This document shows positions 36,101 through 48,900 of a stretch of 64,000 bases of DNA, piece after piece. The first letter of the stretch is position 1, and each line of letters begins with the position of its first letter. A program made the position numbers and the translations under genes. Where the stretch lies: the NCBI GenBank assembly GCA_038380795.1, contig CM076264.1:11596001-11660000 (forward strand), given 5' to 3'. The notes under the pieces were generated by a model, which was not told the origin of the DNA, did no database searches, and saw nothing but the letters and a program-made list of their open reading frames with translations. The stretch is from Pyrocephalus nanus. Lineage: Eukaryota; Chordata; Aves; Passeriformes; Tyrannidae.

Positions 36101-39100
36101 GCAGAAGTTCAGAACAGTCCATATTTCAGTGCAGATGTCACCAGATTTTCCTCCCCTATGTGTTTGGTTCATTGCTGTTTCAACACAGCCTGCAGCCTGG
36201 CCATGTGCCTTCCACTATATAATTTGCCATGTGTTTGTCTTGCAGGGGGAAAGTTGTATCACCCAGTGGCACACATGGATTATTCTGTTCTTAGGAGTTT
36301 GCTATGGTTTATTTTGTCCCAGTGGGGAAAAAACCAAAAAGCAGTTTGTGGATACCACTGTGTAAGACACCTTTCCTTCAGCAGTGTGTGCCCCATCAAC
36401 GGAGAGAAGGGACGATTCATTTAGGTACTCTTCTGTTGGATGCTGCTTGAGGAAGCCTCATCCCCTCAATATGATAGCCAGCTGATTTGACCACTCTCTA
36501 GGGAAACTTTAACAGTATAAACATACATTTCCTGGCTCATTTTTTATTTGGAAAACTGATTTTAAAATGGTGCGCTGCCACATATCCGTGCAAAACATAC
36601 GTGCTGGTTTCTAACAGCTTTATTGCATGTGCATTATGCTGAGGTTCACTGTTCAAACACAGACCTTAACTGGAATAAAGTATACTTTGAATCCCATATG
36701 TTTGAAACGCTGGCTATTACTCCAAGTCATCAAAATTCTGCCTCTTTGGCTAATTTCATGGGGTTTCTAGTAGAAGGTGCTGAGTGACCACAGTTTAAGG
36801 TGTGCCAAGAAACATTCCTCTGTGTCTGTGGGCCCTGTGTGTGTCTGCCTGCTCCAGTGGAGAAGCAGAGATGTGACCCTCCCTTGCCATTCCCTCGTGG
36901 CTCAGCCTGGGAAGCTGTCTTTGCTCTGATGCAAGGGCAGAGGTGCTAAATTGCCCATCTCCATCCCGGGCAGTGAGGGGCTGAGCCTCTTTCTCTTCCC
37001 CCAAAGCCAGCTTAGCCAAGAAACACTCACATTCTGTGAGGAACACAGACAGCAAGAGGTGGGATAGGAGTAAGAAGAGGGTGGCCCGGGGTGTGGCCCT
37101 TCCTGTGGTGGTAAAGCCAGCAGGTTCACTTCCCAGCTGCCCTTGCTTCCCCTCTTCCCAGAGCAGGGCAGGATTCACACCGCAGCACAATTAACCAGAA
37201 TCAACAAAGAAATCGACTTAGCTTGGTTTTGATCTGAGAGTTTCCAACCAAATTTGGCATGTTGGTTGTCCTTTCTGGGGGGAAAAAAAGCCCAACACCT
37301 GCAAAAAATAACCTTTCTTGGGAATACACCATGCTTCCATATGGCATACCCTATAAAATATATCCTTTAATTATCTTCTTTGCATAGTGCAAATCCCAGA
37401 AGGAAAAAATCAAAATATTTCCTACATCCTCTAGTGAGCCTGAAAGGAAAGATTTAGCTGTCACCTGACAGTCAACAAAAGGAAGAAATCAGGTCTTGAT
37501 CTGATTAGACCATGACTGTACATGTATTAGCCAGTCATTCTGGACAGCACTATTAAGCATAGAGGCAGAGAAGGGCTGATACCTGAGGTCCATTAGCCCT
37601 GGGTCTCACAATAAGCCAAGCTCCACCATTCTGGAGGGTTCTCTGCTCCCAGAGAGAGCAACCAGGGCCCCCTAAGCAGATGGCAGGAATGCTATGGGAT
37701 GAAAAGGCAGGAAGTTTGGCACTGTATGCTCATGAAGGCAAACAGCAGAGAGTGGAGAGGGAATCACACACATAATGGGGCACATGCACAAATGAGGACT
37801 TAATAAGTAGTTAAGAATCTGAAACTGGTGAGAGAAAAGAGGAAGTCAAAGGGAAGGGTTAAAAAAAGACTACACCAGAAAAAAAATTTATTGTATGGGG
37901 AGTAAAAAGTGAAAGTTAGAGTCCTGGACTTCTTTTCACAGTCCTAGCAGAATGAGGAGAGGCAATATGAACACAAGGACCAACTGAAAATCAAACAAGG
38001 GAAGATAATGATAGTCTGAGAAGATATTTTAGAGAATTTCTGAAGTCTTTGAAATGCTGACAATGACCAAAGACACATTCAGTGACAGCTGTTCTGCACG
38101 CACAGGCAAAAATCTTTTAGATAACCATCCCGCTCATTCCTTGAAAAATCCCAGAAAGCAGAAAGGCTTTCCATACAGTTCTTATATCTCATAGATAAGT
38201 ATTAATCTAAGAGAATATTTTTGTGAAAAAGGTATTATTTCAAGTCAAGTTTTACTTTCTGAAGGGTCAGTTGTCTTTGAAATTGGTTAAAGAGGTTGGG
38301 GTAACCAGAGCTCAACCTGAAGTACCACACACTTACTCTTCAGCCCCAAATTGAGAGGAAAAATATGGGTATGGGTTTGTTTGGTTTATTTTGCTTTGCC
38401 TGTTCAGAGAACACTCCATAACATCCCCTGGTGAAATGTTGTCTCTGCCATTTCACTAAGGGACGAGTACACAGCTGATCTTTCTTTTCTAGAGAAGAGA
38501 ATTATATTGAGGTTAAGGGAGATAGCTACTGGAAAAGAACCCTATTTAATAAAGAAACAAGCAATTTGTTTGGCAGAGTGGACAAAAAAGGCCTGACAAA
38601 GGAACAATAATAGCGTTAACCTCAGGCTGTGTGTGGTCCACAGATGAAGTGTTTTGAAAGCCACAGTTTGCCTGTCCTCGCTGAGCGGGGAGAGAGAGAG
38701 AAAAACAACAAACTTTGTGCCATTGCTGCCTGAGAATTTTTCATCCTGTTACAGGAAAGGCAAAGGAAACCATGAGGCCAACTTACTCTCTGCTTGAGAT
38801 TGAACATCCTATTCTTGTGGTCATGGCAAAAACTAAGCAGTGGTTTGGGCTCAATAGATCCCACCCTAAGCTCTAGATTTCAGCAAGAATACCCCGAATT
38901 TAACTAATAATTTGTTCCTTTAATCATTGGTTTCCAAGGGAAATTTAATTTAAAAGATGCATTTATAACTGAGTGAAAACCTAAGCTATGCAAACAAAAC
39001 AATTATTGTTTGAAATAATTCCCATCTTGTTGGGACTAGGTCCAGAAGTCATATTTTGTCAGAGCCAAGCTGCAGTGGAGCGACCAGCATTCGCTTCCAA

Positions 39101-42100
39101 ACCTAGTAATCCCCAGCTTCAAGGGCCAAATCCTGCCTTCAGATCCACCACTGTACGTTCAAAGTTACTCCACTGACTTCACATTTGGCCCTATATGTGG
39201 AAAACAATATTTCACCTCCGTGTCATGTTTTGCTCAGTTTCTTCTTGGATTTCTCTTTGTCCATTTTGCTCTCATATTTAAAAACAAGGCTTTAATCCAG
39301 CCAGTAGATTAACTCGAGCAATAAAGAGTACATGTAACATGGGCCAGAAAAACAGTAGAATCTGGAATGTGCTGGTGCCTGGAACTGAGGTCCAAAAGGC
39401 TAAAAGTGTCTTTTGCTCTGGCTGACGGGAAGCTGCCTCCTATTATTTTTGTATTTTTGAGGGAGGGAGGGAAATCCAGTGCATGCTATTGCATGAACTA
39501 AAATATATTTTAATTAATTTCAATCACCAGGGACTGTCAACTTTAAGGATTTCATTTCACCATGATTTTCAGTAAATTGTTACCATGATTGGTTCTGCTT
39601 TCGGAGCCAAAGCCTGTCCCTTATGTTTGTGAAGGCAATGAGGAGGAAGGAGTCTACACTAGCAGCCTTTCCCCTCCCATGGCTCACACAGAAGTGAAAT
39701 AAAATTTCAGTCTGTGCCTTCCCCCCTTTCCTCCTTTCTGCCATATTATGAAGGAGAAGGCAAAGAAATGTGTGGGAAAATAACTTTGTTAACTTGCAAT
39801 ATTTCAAAATCATAAGACTGATTGAGTCATAAATTGTAGATCCATAAGGGGCTTAGGATTCATCTTTCCAAACTTTTGTCTGCAACCAGAAAATATCAGA
39901 CCTTTCTGGAGCAGAGTGGAAGGTGGGGCAATCAGATGTCCCCATGCTGACAACTCTCTGGAAGAATGGGCTGTTTAAGACCAAGAAGTATGAGACTAAC
40001 AAAAAACACTCTTTTTCAGCTGCAAACTCATTACTGGAACTGGACAGACTTGCATTGTGCAGGGAAAGAAATAGAAAATAATCCTGTGACAGAAAAGTAA
40101 TTCCTTTTCTATGTGTGTGAATTCAGAAACCTATGACATGATTTATTGTTTCCTTAATGGAAATTAAAACTCAAATATGTTATAACAAACATTTCTTGAA
40201 GGCAATAACATTAGAGGTGCAGAAGCAACTGCAAAGGATGATCAGCAATTAACATATTTACACTTGGGAACTACCTAAGCAAAATATGTTTTCTTATGAA
40301 CACATTGCCTCAGGGTTCACACTCCAACTTTGGTTTCTATTGAAAGTGCAGATATCTTTAAACAAAAATTTAGCAAGGCTGCCTTTCCATATCAGAAACA
40401 TATTCCTCTCCATTAACAGCATTCCCATCTGCTTTTTATTCTGTCTTCAGTTTTTTTCTGTCCTCTAAAGCTTTGGCTTGCTTTATATAATTTCACAGGG
40501 TTTTGTGTGAAGGAGTTTCTATTTATTGTTGGTTTTATTATTACTATTGTGGTTAGGTAAACTTTCACAGGGATTGGGGATGCTGAGCAGAAGGAGGGGG
40601 GTGGGAAGCAAATGGCAAAGTAGTTGGTTGCTTTGCAACTCTTCCTACAGCAGAATCTGTCCTGCCTCTTCCCACCTCTAAACAAGAAATGGGAGTCAAA
40701 AAGTTTATCAGACCATAAAGAAGTTGCCTTGTGTGACACATGGTCACAAGTTACTGCTCTGCGTTTCGTCTAATGTACGAGTCACTGAACCGTTACCTTC
40801 CTCCTTTGGCTTCTTGTAGCAAAGCATTCTTGCATAAACAGCCAATCGGAGAAAAGGAAAAACTTCGGGAAAAGACAACTGCAGCTGACGCAGTTTTGTA
40901 ATCACTCTGCAAAATTTCGATTTGTTTAACTTTCAAAAACTATTATTATTATGATTATTGTATTTTCTGCTGAGATTTTCTTTGCAACAATAGTGCTTGT
41001 CACTGCCATCACTCGCTCTTGTGCACAGAACAGTCAAGGGCCCAACAGAGCCCATTTCTCTGTGACCCCCTAGGCTCTTTTTTTTGTCCAGGGGAGCACT
41101 GGGGAGTGCAGTGATGCACAGCGGTGATGCTGCTCTGCATAAATGCAGCCAGGTTTCAAGTTCACTTAGAGGCAGGAGATAGACTGATCAGCTCCTGTTC
41201 CCCAGGTTAAAAGGGGAGACGATCCATTGTGTTTCAGTAAATTTACATGGAGAGAATATACCTAAAAAGCTCATTACAAATCTTATGCAATTTATGAAGT
41301 GCAATTTTTAAAGTGAGAAGCGGGTAATGTTAGTAGCAGAGAAATGTCAGGTAGGGCTTTGGAAGGGATTGCTGCTTCTTCAATTTTGTGTTTTTAAAAT
41401 ACACATAGTTAATGTAATTCCTAAATGTATTGCTGCTAGTGAGGTCTCTAGTACAGATGGTCTCAAATGATCTTCCATCAGCAACGTTTGCTAATTACTT
41501 TGCATGGTTGTTCTAAGTAGAATTTTTTTTGTTAGAAGGTCCTTAAAAATACTCTCCCCTTCACAGTATGTAAACTCTTCCAAAGCTTTCTCCAGATGGT
41601 ACTAGGAGAAGAAAGGCACTGGAAAGCCCTGAGATCCTGGCTAGTGCATTTCAGAAAGAAACAAGAATGCATCATTTCTTCAATTCCAATATTGGTCTAT
41701 ATAAAGATATAGATATAAAGATATAAAATTACACTCCAAACGTTCAGTCATATAATATTCAAGCTAAGTTTTTAGTCAGTTCAAGTGCCATGCCAGAAAT
41801 TGTTATAGTGATTGTCAAAAGAAACAGTCATGATCATTTAGGCAAAATAATTGCCTTTGACCTTTCCTTTCCTAGTGAATAGTCTTCCTCTGAAAAAAAA
41901 GCAGACTTCCTAATGGTGGCAGTTCTCCAAAATGGTATAGAAGTTCTTATTCATTAATGATGTGAAATGATTATCACTGGAAAATCCATATTATGTTGGA
42001 TTTTTACTATTTTGAGTCAATTCCAAAAAGCCTAATCCTGATTTCTATCACCTAAAAGAACCAATGACTTGAACAAGGGAAAAAAATAGAGCAAATCTAT

Positions 42101-42730
42101 CTCAGCAGGGAGCAATGCATCCACTTCATGGATACAGCACACAGTGCTTTATCCGTGTTCAAGGCAGGTGCACTACCAGGTACATCCCATCTCCTGGGTC
42201 TCCCAGCCAAGGGACCGGTTGCAGTGTGATGTGTCTCCTGTGCAGTGCTGGGGGCACAACACAGCCTTGTCCTCACACAGATCTGGGTTGAGATCGAGCT
42301 GTTCCACAGGCGCTGGATGATGGAAACTGCTGTATACACACACAGACAACGTGCAGGTTGTTATCAAGCCAAATAAAGTTATACAGTATTGCTCCTAATT
42401 ACTCCTGTCACTCTGTTTGTTACTGAGGCCTCACCGTGCACCCTGGAAAATCTTAGTCCCTGGATGTTCACGTTTCTGACACATTTTATTAACTTCAAAG
42501 CTCAGAGCACAGATTTGCAGCTTCCTAGAGCTGCCAGATTCCTCAAAAAGATGTTTCTCCCCTGGCATTTTTCCCAGATTTGAGCCTTTGCTTGTGAAAC
42601 CCTCCACCAACAGGGGTTTGCAGCATTGTCACTGTGCACACCGAAGTCCGTGCAACTGGTCATTAATTTTTAACCCTTCTGTGGGTGAAACTGTGCCTGA
42701 TACAGTGTTAATTTTTTTTATATGGAGACA
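30160..42730. other. Intergenic sequence, no gene recognised
   Basis: About 12.6 kb of AT-rich DNA. The open frames seen (for example 35487-35855 and 36795-37190 on the minus strand) have no recognisable domains and lie in locally GC-richer stretches where stops are rare. A CpG cluster at about 33980-34060 and a CCAAT-containing CpG patch at 40740-40930 are treated as candidate regulatory sites. Short AT repeats (for example 41700-41730, GATATA-like) occur. No tRNA, other RNA gene or complete transposon was recognised. Confidence 0.5.
40740..40930. promoter_or_regulatory. Candidate regulatory element (CpG-retaining, CCAAT box)
   Basis: Within AT-rich DNA this stretch keeps many CpG dinucleotides (in GCGTTTCGTC, GTACGAG, AACCGTT, AATCGGAG, TTCGGG, GACGCAG and TTTCGAT). 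It also has a CCAAT motif in good context (AGCCAATCGG, 40842-40846). Retained CpG and a CCAAT box suggest an unmethylated enhancer or weak promoter. No transcript, TATA box or exon can be shown, so the call is an inference. Confidence 0.3.
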
Positions 42731-42906
42731 ATCATAGTATCACAGAATGGTTTGAGTTGGAAGGGACCTTAAAGGTCATCTGGTTCCAACCTCCCTGCCA
42801 TGGGCAGGGACACCTTCGACTAGACCAGGTTGCTCCATCCAACCAGATCTTGAACACTCCCAGGGATGGGACATCCACAGCTTCCTTGGACAACCTGTGC
42901 CAGAGT
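42731..42906 (-). mobile_element. CR1 LINE 3' fragment, minus strand
   Basis: Reverse-complement CR1 3' end: ATCATAGTATCACAGAATGG tail repeat, then GAGTTGGAAGGGACCTTAAA, GTTCCAACCTCCCTGCCATG and CTTCCTTGGACAACCTGTGC. Homology stops abruptly after CAACCTGTGCCAGAG, giving a 5' truncation after about 175 bases. Confidence 0.92.
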
Positions 42907-45900
42907 CTGACATGGTACTAAATCAAAAGCTACTATGGTATCATTAAAGCTCATAGTACAACTAGGATGACATGGCATCAACTGAGGTTTGAAGGCTGTG
43001 TGAGGGACTGTCTGCCTTTGCTTCCTGTTCTCTTTGGATTTGGTGGATCCACACTGGGACACTTCACCTTACAGTGAAATCTGTGGCACAAAGCCGCCCT
43101 GGAGCTACTCCAGCTCTGCACAGCCTCTGCAGAAGACACTTTTACGCGTTCTTTCACCGGTTTGCCCCTAGGTCCTATAAGCCTCAGTAGACCTCACGGT
43201 GCAGGGAATTTGATGGGATGGAGGGAGGAGTCCTGAAATCTGGATTCAAAAGCAGCACAGCCTCTATTTCCCCTGTACAAGGAGAAAGGCTACATGGTTA
43301 CCACTGCCTTACCTCTATACGGAGGGGCCTATAAATGAAAAAAGCAATGTACAGCAATGCACAGATCTACTACTGTTAGCACTGACAAGCTGCAATAGTA
43401 CTGGCCCTTAATTGTTTTAGTATCATTTGGCATCATGCACACTTACAATTTTGATTAACCTGTGATGCACTCCCCACCACCGAGGAAATGTCATTACATG
43501 GCTATACACCTCCCCTCCCACAAGCTGCACTGCTGCATCAGCAGTAGCAGGTCTCTGCCAATACGCCGGCAAAGGTTTTGAGAACCTTAATTGTTTCAGT
43601 GTATGAAAAAAAGCATAAATAAATAGCATTGAAGATTTCAGTCTTCTAAGCTCATTATATCTGTGGATACTGAAAATGCTTCTAAGCCCAGGAGATTTTA
43701 CAGGGCAAAGCTCCTCCTGTAATGCTCCAGAAGATTACAGGAATATAGTTATAGATATACTCACGCATGCACCTTGGTGGCATTCCATACAGTTGCAATG
43801 ACTTGTAAATCAAAGTGATTCTCACTCCACTGGATCTTTTAGAAAGCTGCTGGTGTACCACACTGTGGTGTTTTGCCAAAGTTATGTTGCTGATTCCCAT
43901 GACATATGGGCTTTCCTGATGTGGCAGATTCGTCTTGGTTGATGGTGGTTTGTGAAAAATAGCAGCGTGAGAAGCTGTGCTGTAATGATATTGTACATAT
44001 GCAGAGCCCTGCCCTCTGCAGAAAGGCATCCCGAACTACTTAGTGCTTGTAGGTTCCCTATCTACAGGCAAGATAAGGGAGCTGCTCTTTTTACCTTACC
44101 AAGCCCATGTTTCTGAAGGTCACAAATTCCAAAAAGCTTGACTGCAATGTGGTGCAAGCCTATGTTTGTGTCTGTGGCCTCTTACCAATGGCATCTCCAC
44201 CTCGAAGTGAAAAATGTTTTCGCCTCACATGCAAACGGTATGTGCAGAAACAGCACATGGTTACTTGCTGCTTCCCAGCCACTGTGCTTTCCACCTTTTC
44301 CATGCTGGTTACATCACAGCAAGTGAGAAAGGTCCGTCTCACAACTGTCATCTACGACATTTATTATGGGCTGCAGCTGTTGACAGTTATGCAACTGGGA
44401 TGAAATGCATCTCCATAAAAAGCGTGAGGTTGAGGCCTGTGCCACAACACAGAGTCTGTCTAAATCCTCGAAATAGACTCAGGTACAACATGCAGCAACT
44501 AAGAGTCTAAGTGGATGACTGTTATCCAAGGCATTTAGACCATATCCTATAATATTTTTAATGTGTGATCCACCTACTCCAAGCAGTTTCACTTCCCCAT
44601 CTCTGGTGCTGCCTAGGCACTTTGACTAGAAAACAGCAAACGCAGCATCTTTCATTCTCATTTTGCTGTTTTTCCCTCAGAGAAACTTAGGAAATTGCGG
44701 CTCTCAAGTGCTGAATTACAGCTTGTTTAGACCAAATATTAACTTTGCTCACCAATATGGTCTCTTATTTAAATTTACACTTTCTTTTTACGCAGCTTTG
44801 AGGAACATGTCATGCACTTTCCTCCCTCAGTTTGGCAAAACTACTTCAGTTCCCACCAACTTCAACAACTTGCAGGGCATTTCTCTTTTTTATGCTGAGA
44901 TTTTACAGGGGCTTTGTGGAAACAGCAGTACAGATGCATGGTCATGTAAGAGTGGATTCATAGTTGCACACTAAATTTTTAGTGGTTTAAGTTCATCGTC
45001 ATAAAGTCCCCTCACAACTGGGCTTTTCACAGTGTGTTGAGTAGAATAAATTTGTATACTTGCAAGTACTCCTCTGGCTGCTTACACAAATACAAAGCTG
45101 GTGTGAATTAGCATCTGCCACTGGTACAGCTGGGCCTGGGTGCTGCCAGTTTGTTACACACCTGTTCAGTGTCCCAGTCCCCTCCCCCAAAACAGCCCAC
45201 CTCATACCAGTCAAAGACTGCCCATCAAGAGAAGTGCAACAGAGCAACGTGCATCTGTGTGTGCTTTAATAAATCTTTCATTAAGTTTGGAAAGGTCACA
45301 TGGAACACTCAACAACACTCTTCAATTCAACAAAGCTGACCCATAGAACTAGGTCTTGTTTTTACACACTGGCTGAGGTTTTTCCCAAATGTTGTTATTG
45401 TGTATTTCAAAATCAGAGGCCACACTGTTATTGATTATTGTTTTCATGCTTGTAGCAACAAGGACCCACTCTCTGCTGAGCTGGACAAACACAGGCAGCT
45501 TGGGAGCAGGCTTGGGAAAACTTGGCAGTTGCTTATGGCACGAGGCTGAGCTGAATGCAGAACAGGGTTTATACAGTATTTCTCTCTACCACATCTCTGG
45601 AACACCATAATGAGCACCACTGTCATACTAAATTTCTGCTCCAACCTACCCTCCCCACCCCAAAAAGGTCTGAAGTAGAAGAGTCTCCAATATGGTCCCC
45701 CAGCCCTGTATCTGCCAAAAGGTGTAAGTGTGGATGAGGCCCTAGGACTCTGCCCTGTGGCTCTTTATCCCAACACCTCTCCTGTTCCCCTAGGAGGAAT
45801 GAAACTGGCTTTAATACTTGAAAAGTCGTGGAGTTAGATCTCAATGCAGAGTGGAAAGACATTTCCCACTTCAAAAAATTTATAATTTTAGACAAAAAAA

Positions 45901-48900
45901 TCCCATGGGCAATACAAGCACTGCACTCCCCTTCAGCTTACAGCTTTATTTACTTTACCTCATCTTTACTTTTAATTTTGTTATTTTTACCTTGTCTTTC
46001 CCTTTGCCTGACTAATAACAGCATCCACTTGTCCTATAGAAAATACATTTTCTTCACTTGCATGCAATGTGGCTTTGGGAATGCTATTGCTAGATTGTTA
46101 GAGAATAAAATTAAAGCAAAGTCACTGTTGACCATTAATATCAATAGACTCTTAAATAATTTTCTTTCATGCTTTTGCACTCTGTTCTTATTAGATATGT
46201 AAGGCACTGTAAGATTCTTATTAAGATGACAGGATGTTGCAACTAATGAAAATAAACCATTGCAACAACTTTGACATTAGTAGTCAGGAATAGTTCACAT
46301 TTCAAAACCTGTTTTATGGGATGCTCTAATTGTACATTAATAAGAAAATATGAAGTATATAGTTTGCAAGCTCTTCAATTTTCAGACAGAAAATTTCAGT
46401 ATAGAAGCTAGATAATTTTCAATGGGAAGAATGTGCTATATTGGACCAGTATATGAAAGAGATTAATTGTTTACCCAGAACAGAACAACTTTTTCTTGCA
46501 AGCGAAGCCATTGTTGAACAAAATGTGGGGGTGCAAATTTTGGTGTTTTGCGGTAAAGAGCCTGATTCCTCCATGGAGATGGACATGTATAATCACTGAC
46601 AGACATAAAAGTGATCAAGGTCATAAAATACAGCCGAGGTTATAATAATTCTCACCTTATCACATAAAGTGATTTCAAGTCACTTTTAACCTTTGGTTAG
46701 GTTGTAAACAGGTCTTTATCAAGGTTGCACATGCGTGTAACAAATTAGACTTTAGCTTACCATCACTATTACTCTGACTGGCTTTGCTCAATCAGGTGTG
46801 CTGAGCACTTCTCAAATGGGATTAAACACCCCATTTTTCACTGCCCTAAACTCCCCAACAGCAGCTGGGCCAGGAAGAGAGGAAAGATACCACTAAGGCA
46901 CCTGCATCCAACAGTGCACTGGGGAGTGACACTGCGAGTGTTGGGAAAGGAACCTCAAAGCTGCTCCTTTCCTGGAAGAGGCTCGGTGGAACAAAAGTTG
47001 TGGGCTCACTGTCTCTTTGATCACAATACTTGGTTATTTCTAATCCACTGCCTGTGGGAGGCCAAGGATTAGCACAGAATTTAGTGTTGCAAACTCAGAT
47101 CTTCCTGCTACGTGACTGTGGTATTACATGCATGGGATAGGACATTAGTAATACGTGGGATGTGTTATTCTTATGGAAAGGCTCACAACCGGTTAGAACC
47201 ACGAGGGTCAAGACAGCTTTCAGAGAGTGAGCTGACTGTTCGCATGCAGTTGCTTGGGACCACAGAAAGGTGACAGATGAGTCACTGCCCTCCCTGTTTG
47301 CATGCCTGGCTCCAAGCCCCCTGTGTGTCTGCTCCCCTCACCTTCCTGATGTCCTCCCCACCCCGAGTTTACAACACCCTGCTCTTTCTTCTTCTCCAGG
47401 GAGAAACAAGAGGAGGTGCTGAACTCCTTTCACACTCCTGGCAAGGCATGGCCTTTTGACAGCACCACGAGCACTCTGCCATGCACCCTCTCCAACACTC
47501 CATTGGAAGCATTAAGAAAGAGATTTGGAAATTAATACAGTAGAAATATTAAGAAACAATAAGCATAACAGTGAGTTTTCTTCAGCAATGCACTTTCTGA
47601 AGAAAAAAAAAAAAGTAAGACAGACATACTTTGAGTGATAACTTCACTCTGCTCCCTGGGTAGAGAGCAATGCTGGCCTTACATCTTTACATTCAGCAAC
47701 ATACTGCATGTGGGGTGGTGGGTGAGCCATTCTCCTTCACGGGTCAGCTTCTCCCTTCTGAGGAGCTAATGTGTCGAAAAGATCTATTTCTTCCTCCTCT
47801 CCTTCTGCCTGAAGTATCGAGCAGCAGCACATTGGAGGGAACATGATTAAACCAAAGAAATAATTCAGTAATGTCTGCCCACGTTATCTGTTTTTCCTTG
47901 CTGGCAGTGTCTGCTGGTGGTGTTGGAACCTGGCAGGGGGAGGCCTGACTTGCTGTGAGCCTGGATAAACACCAGCCACCCACAGCCCAGTCTGGAGCTG
48001 CTCATTTGCACCATTTTGATCAGGTCTCAGCAGCCCCCCAGCTCCCTCCCCCAGTCCTCCCATCTCTGAGGAGGTGAGTTAACCACAGCTCACTGCGTGT
48101 TTTTCTGTTCGCACCCTTCTCTCTGTTTTCCAGGAGGATTTTGTTTGCATCACTGGTTTATAAAGGAAACACTGCCAACACATCCAGCTTCCAGAGGAAC
48201 AGGAATACCCAGAGGAAGCTTTCAAGCAAACTGAAAACACTGGGAAGAAGCAGCATTAAAAAAAAACTAACAATAACATTTATAGAGAATTCTAGTAGGT
48301 GCTGCCCTTAAAAAAACACTGTTAATCACTACTTAGCAAAATTATTATTTGAATTGCTTTTTCACATCCTAACTCTAAATGTTTTATTTTTTTCCTCAGG
48401 AAAAACCAAAAAGCCAAAAAGCAAAAACACCAGAAGAACACTTTGTGAAATATTCGGTGCATGTGATGAAAGAGCTTAATGATACCTGAGGCCTACACCA
48501 ATGGCCCTAGAATGAACCTGAGAAGACTGCTTTTTTCCTACAGTATTTGTGTAATAAATACTGAATGGCAGGAATGCCTGTGCCTGCCTGCAAAAGCTAC
48601 TGTTCTGGAACAGATTTCAGCACACAGCAAATGAAGCCACCAATTCAAGGTACAGCTTTGCCATGAAAATCTGTAAAAATAAATATTTTTTTTCCCTGAA
48701 ATGCTAAATCTTTTACTAAAGGTTTACATCTCAAGAAACCACAAAGAGCTGTCTCTGTGAAAGTCCACAGTAAATATGGACAGCTTACAGAAGAACATGG
48801 GATTTATACTCTAGAAAAAATGGTGACAATAAATCCTTTAACATATGATATAATAGTCTCCAGCAGAAGTAGATGAATCAATAAGTGGAAAATATTTATT

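Noticed and set aside
36795..37190. 131-codon minus-strand frame
   Set aside because: It lies in a locally GC-rich stretch with frames open on more than one reading, starts without a convincing context, and has no recognisable family.
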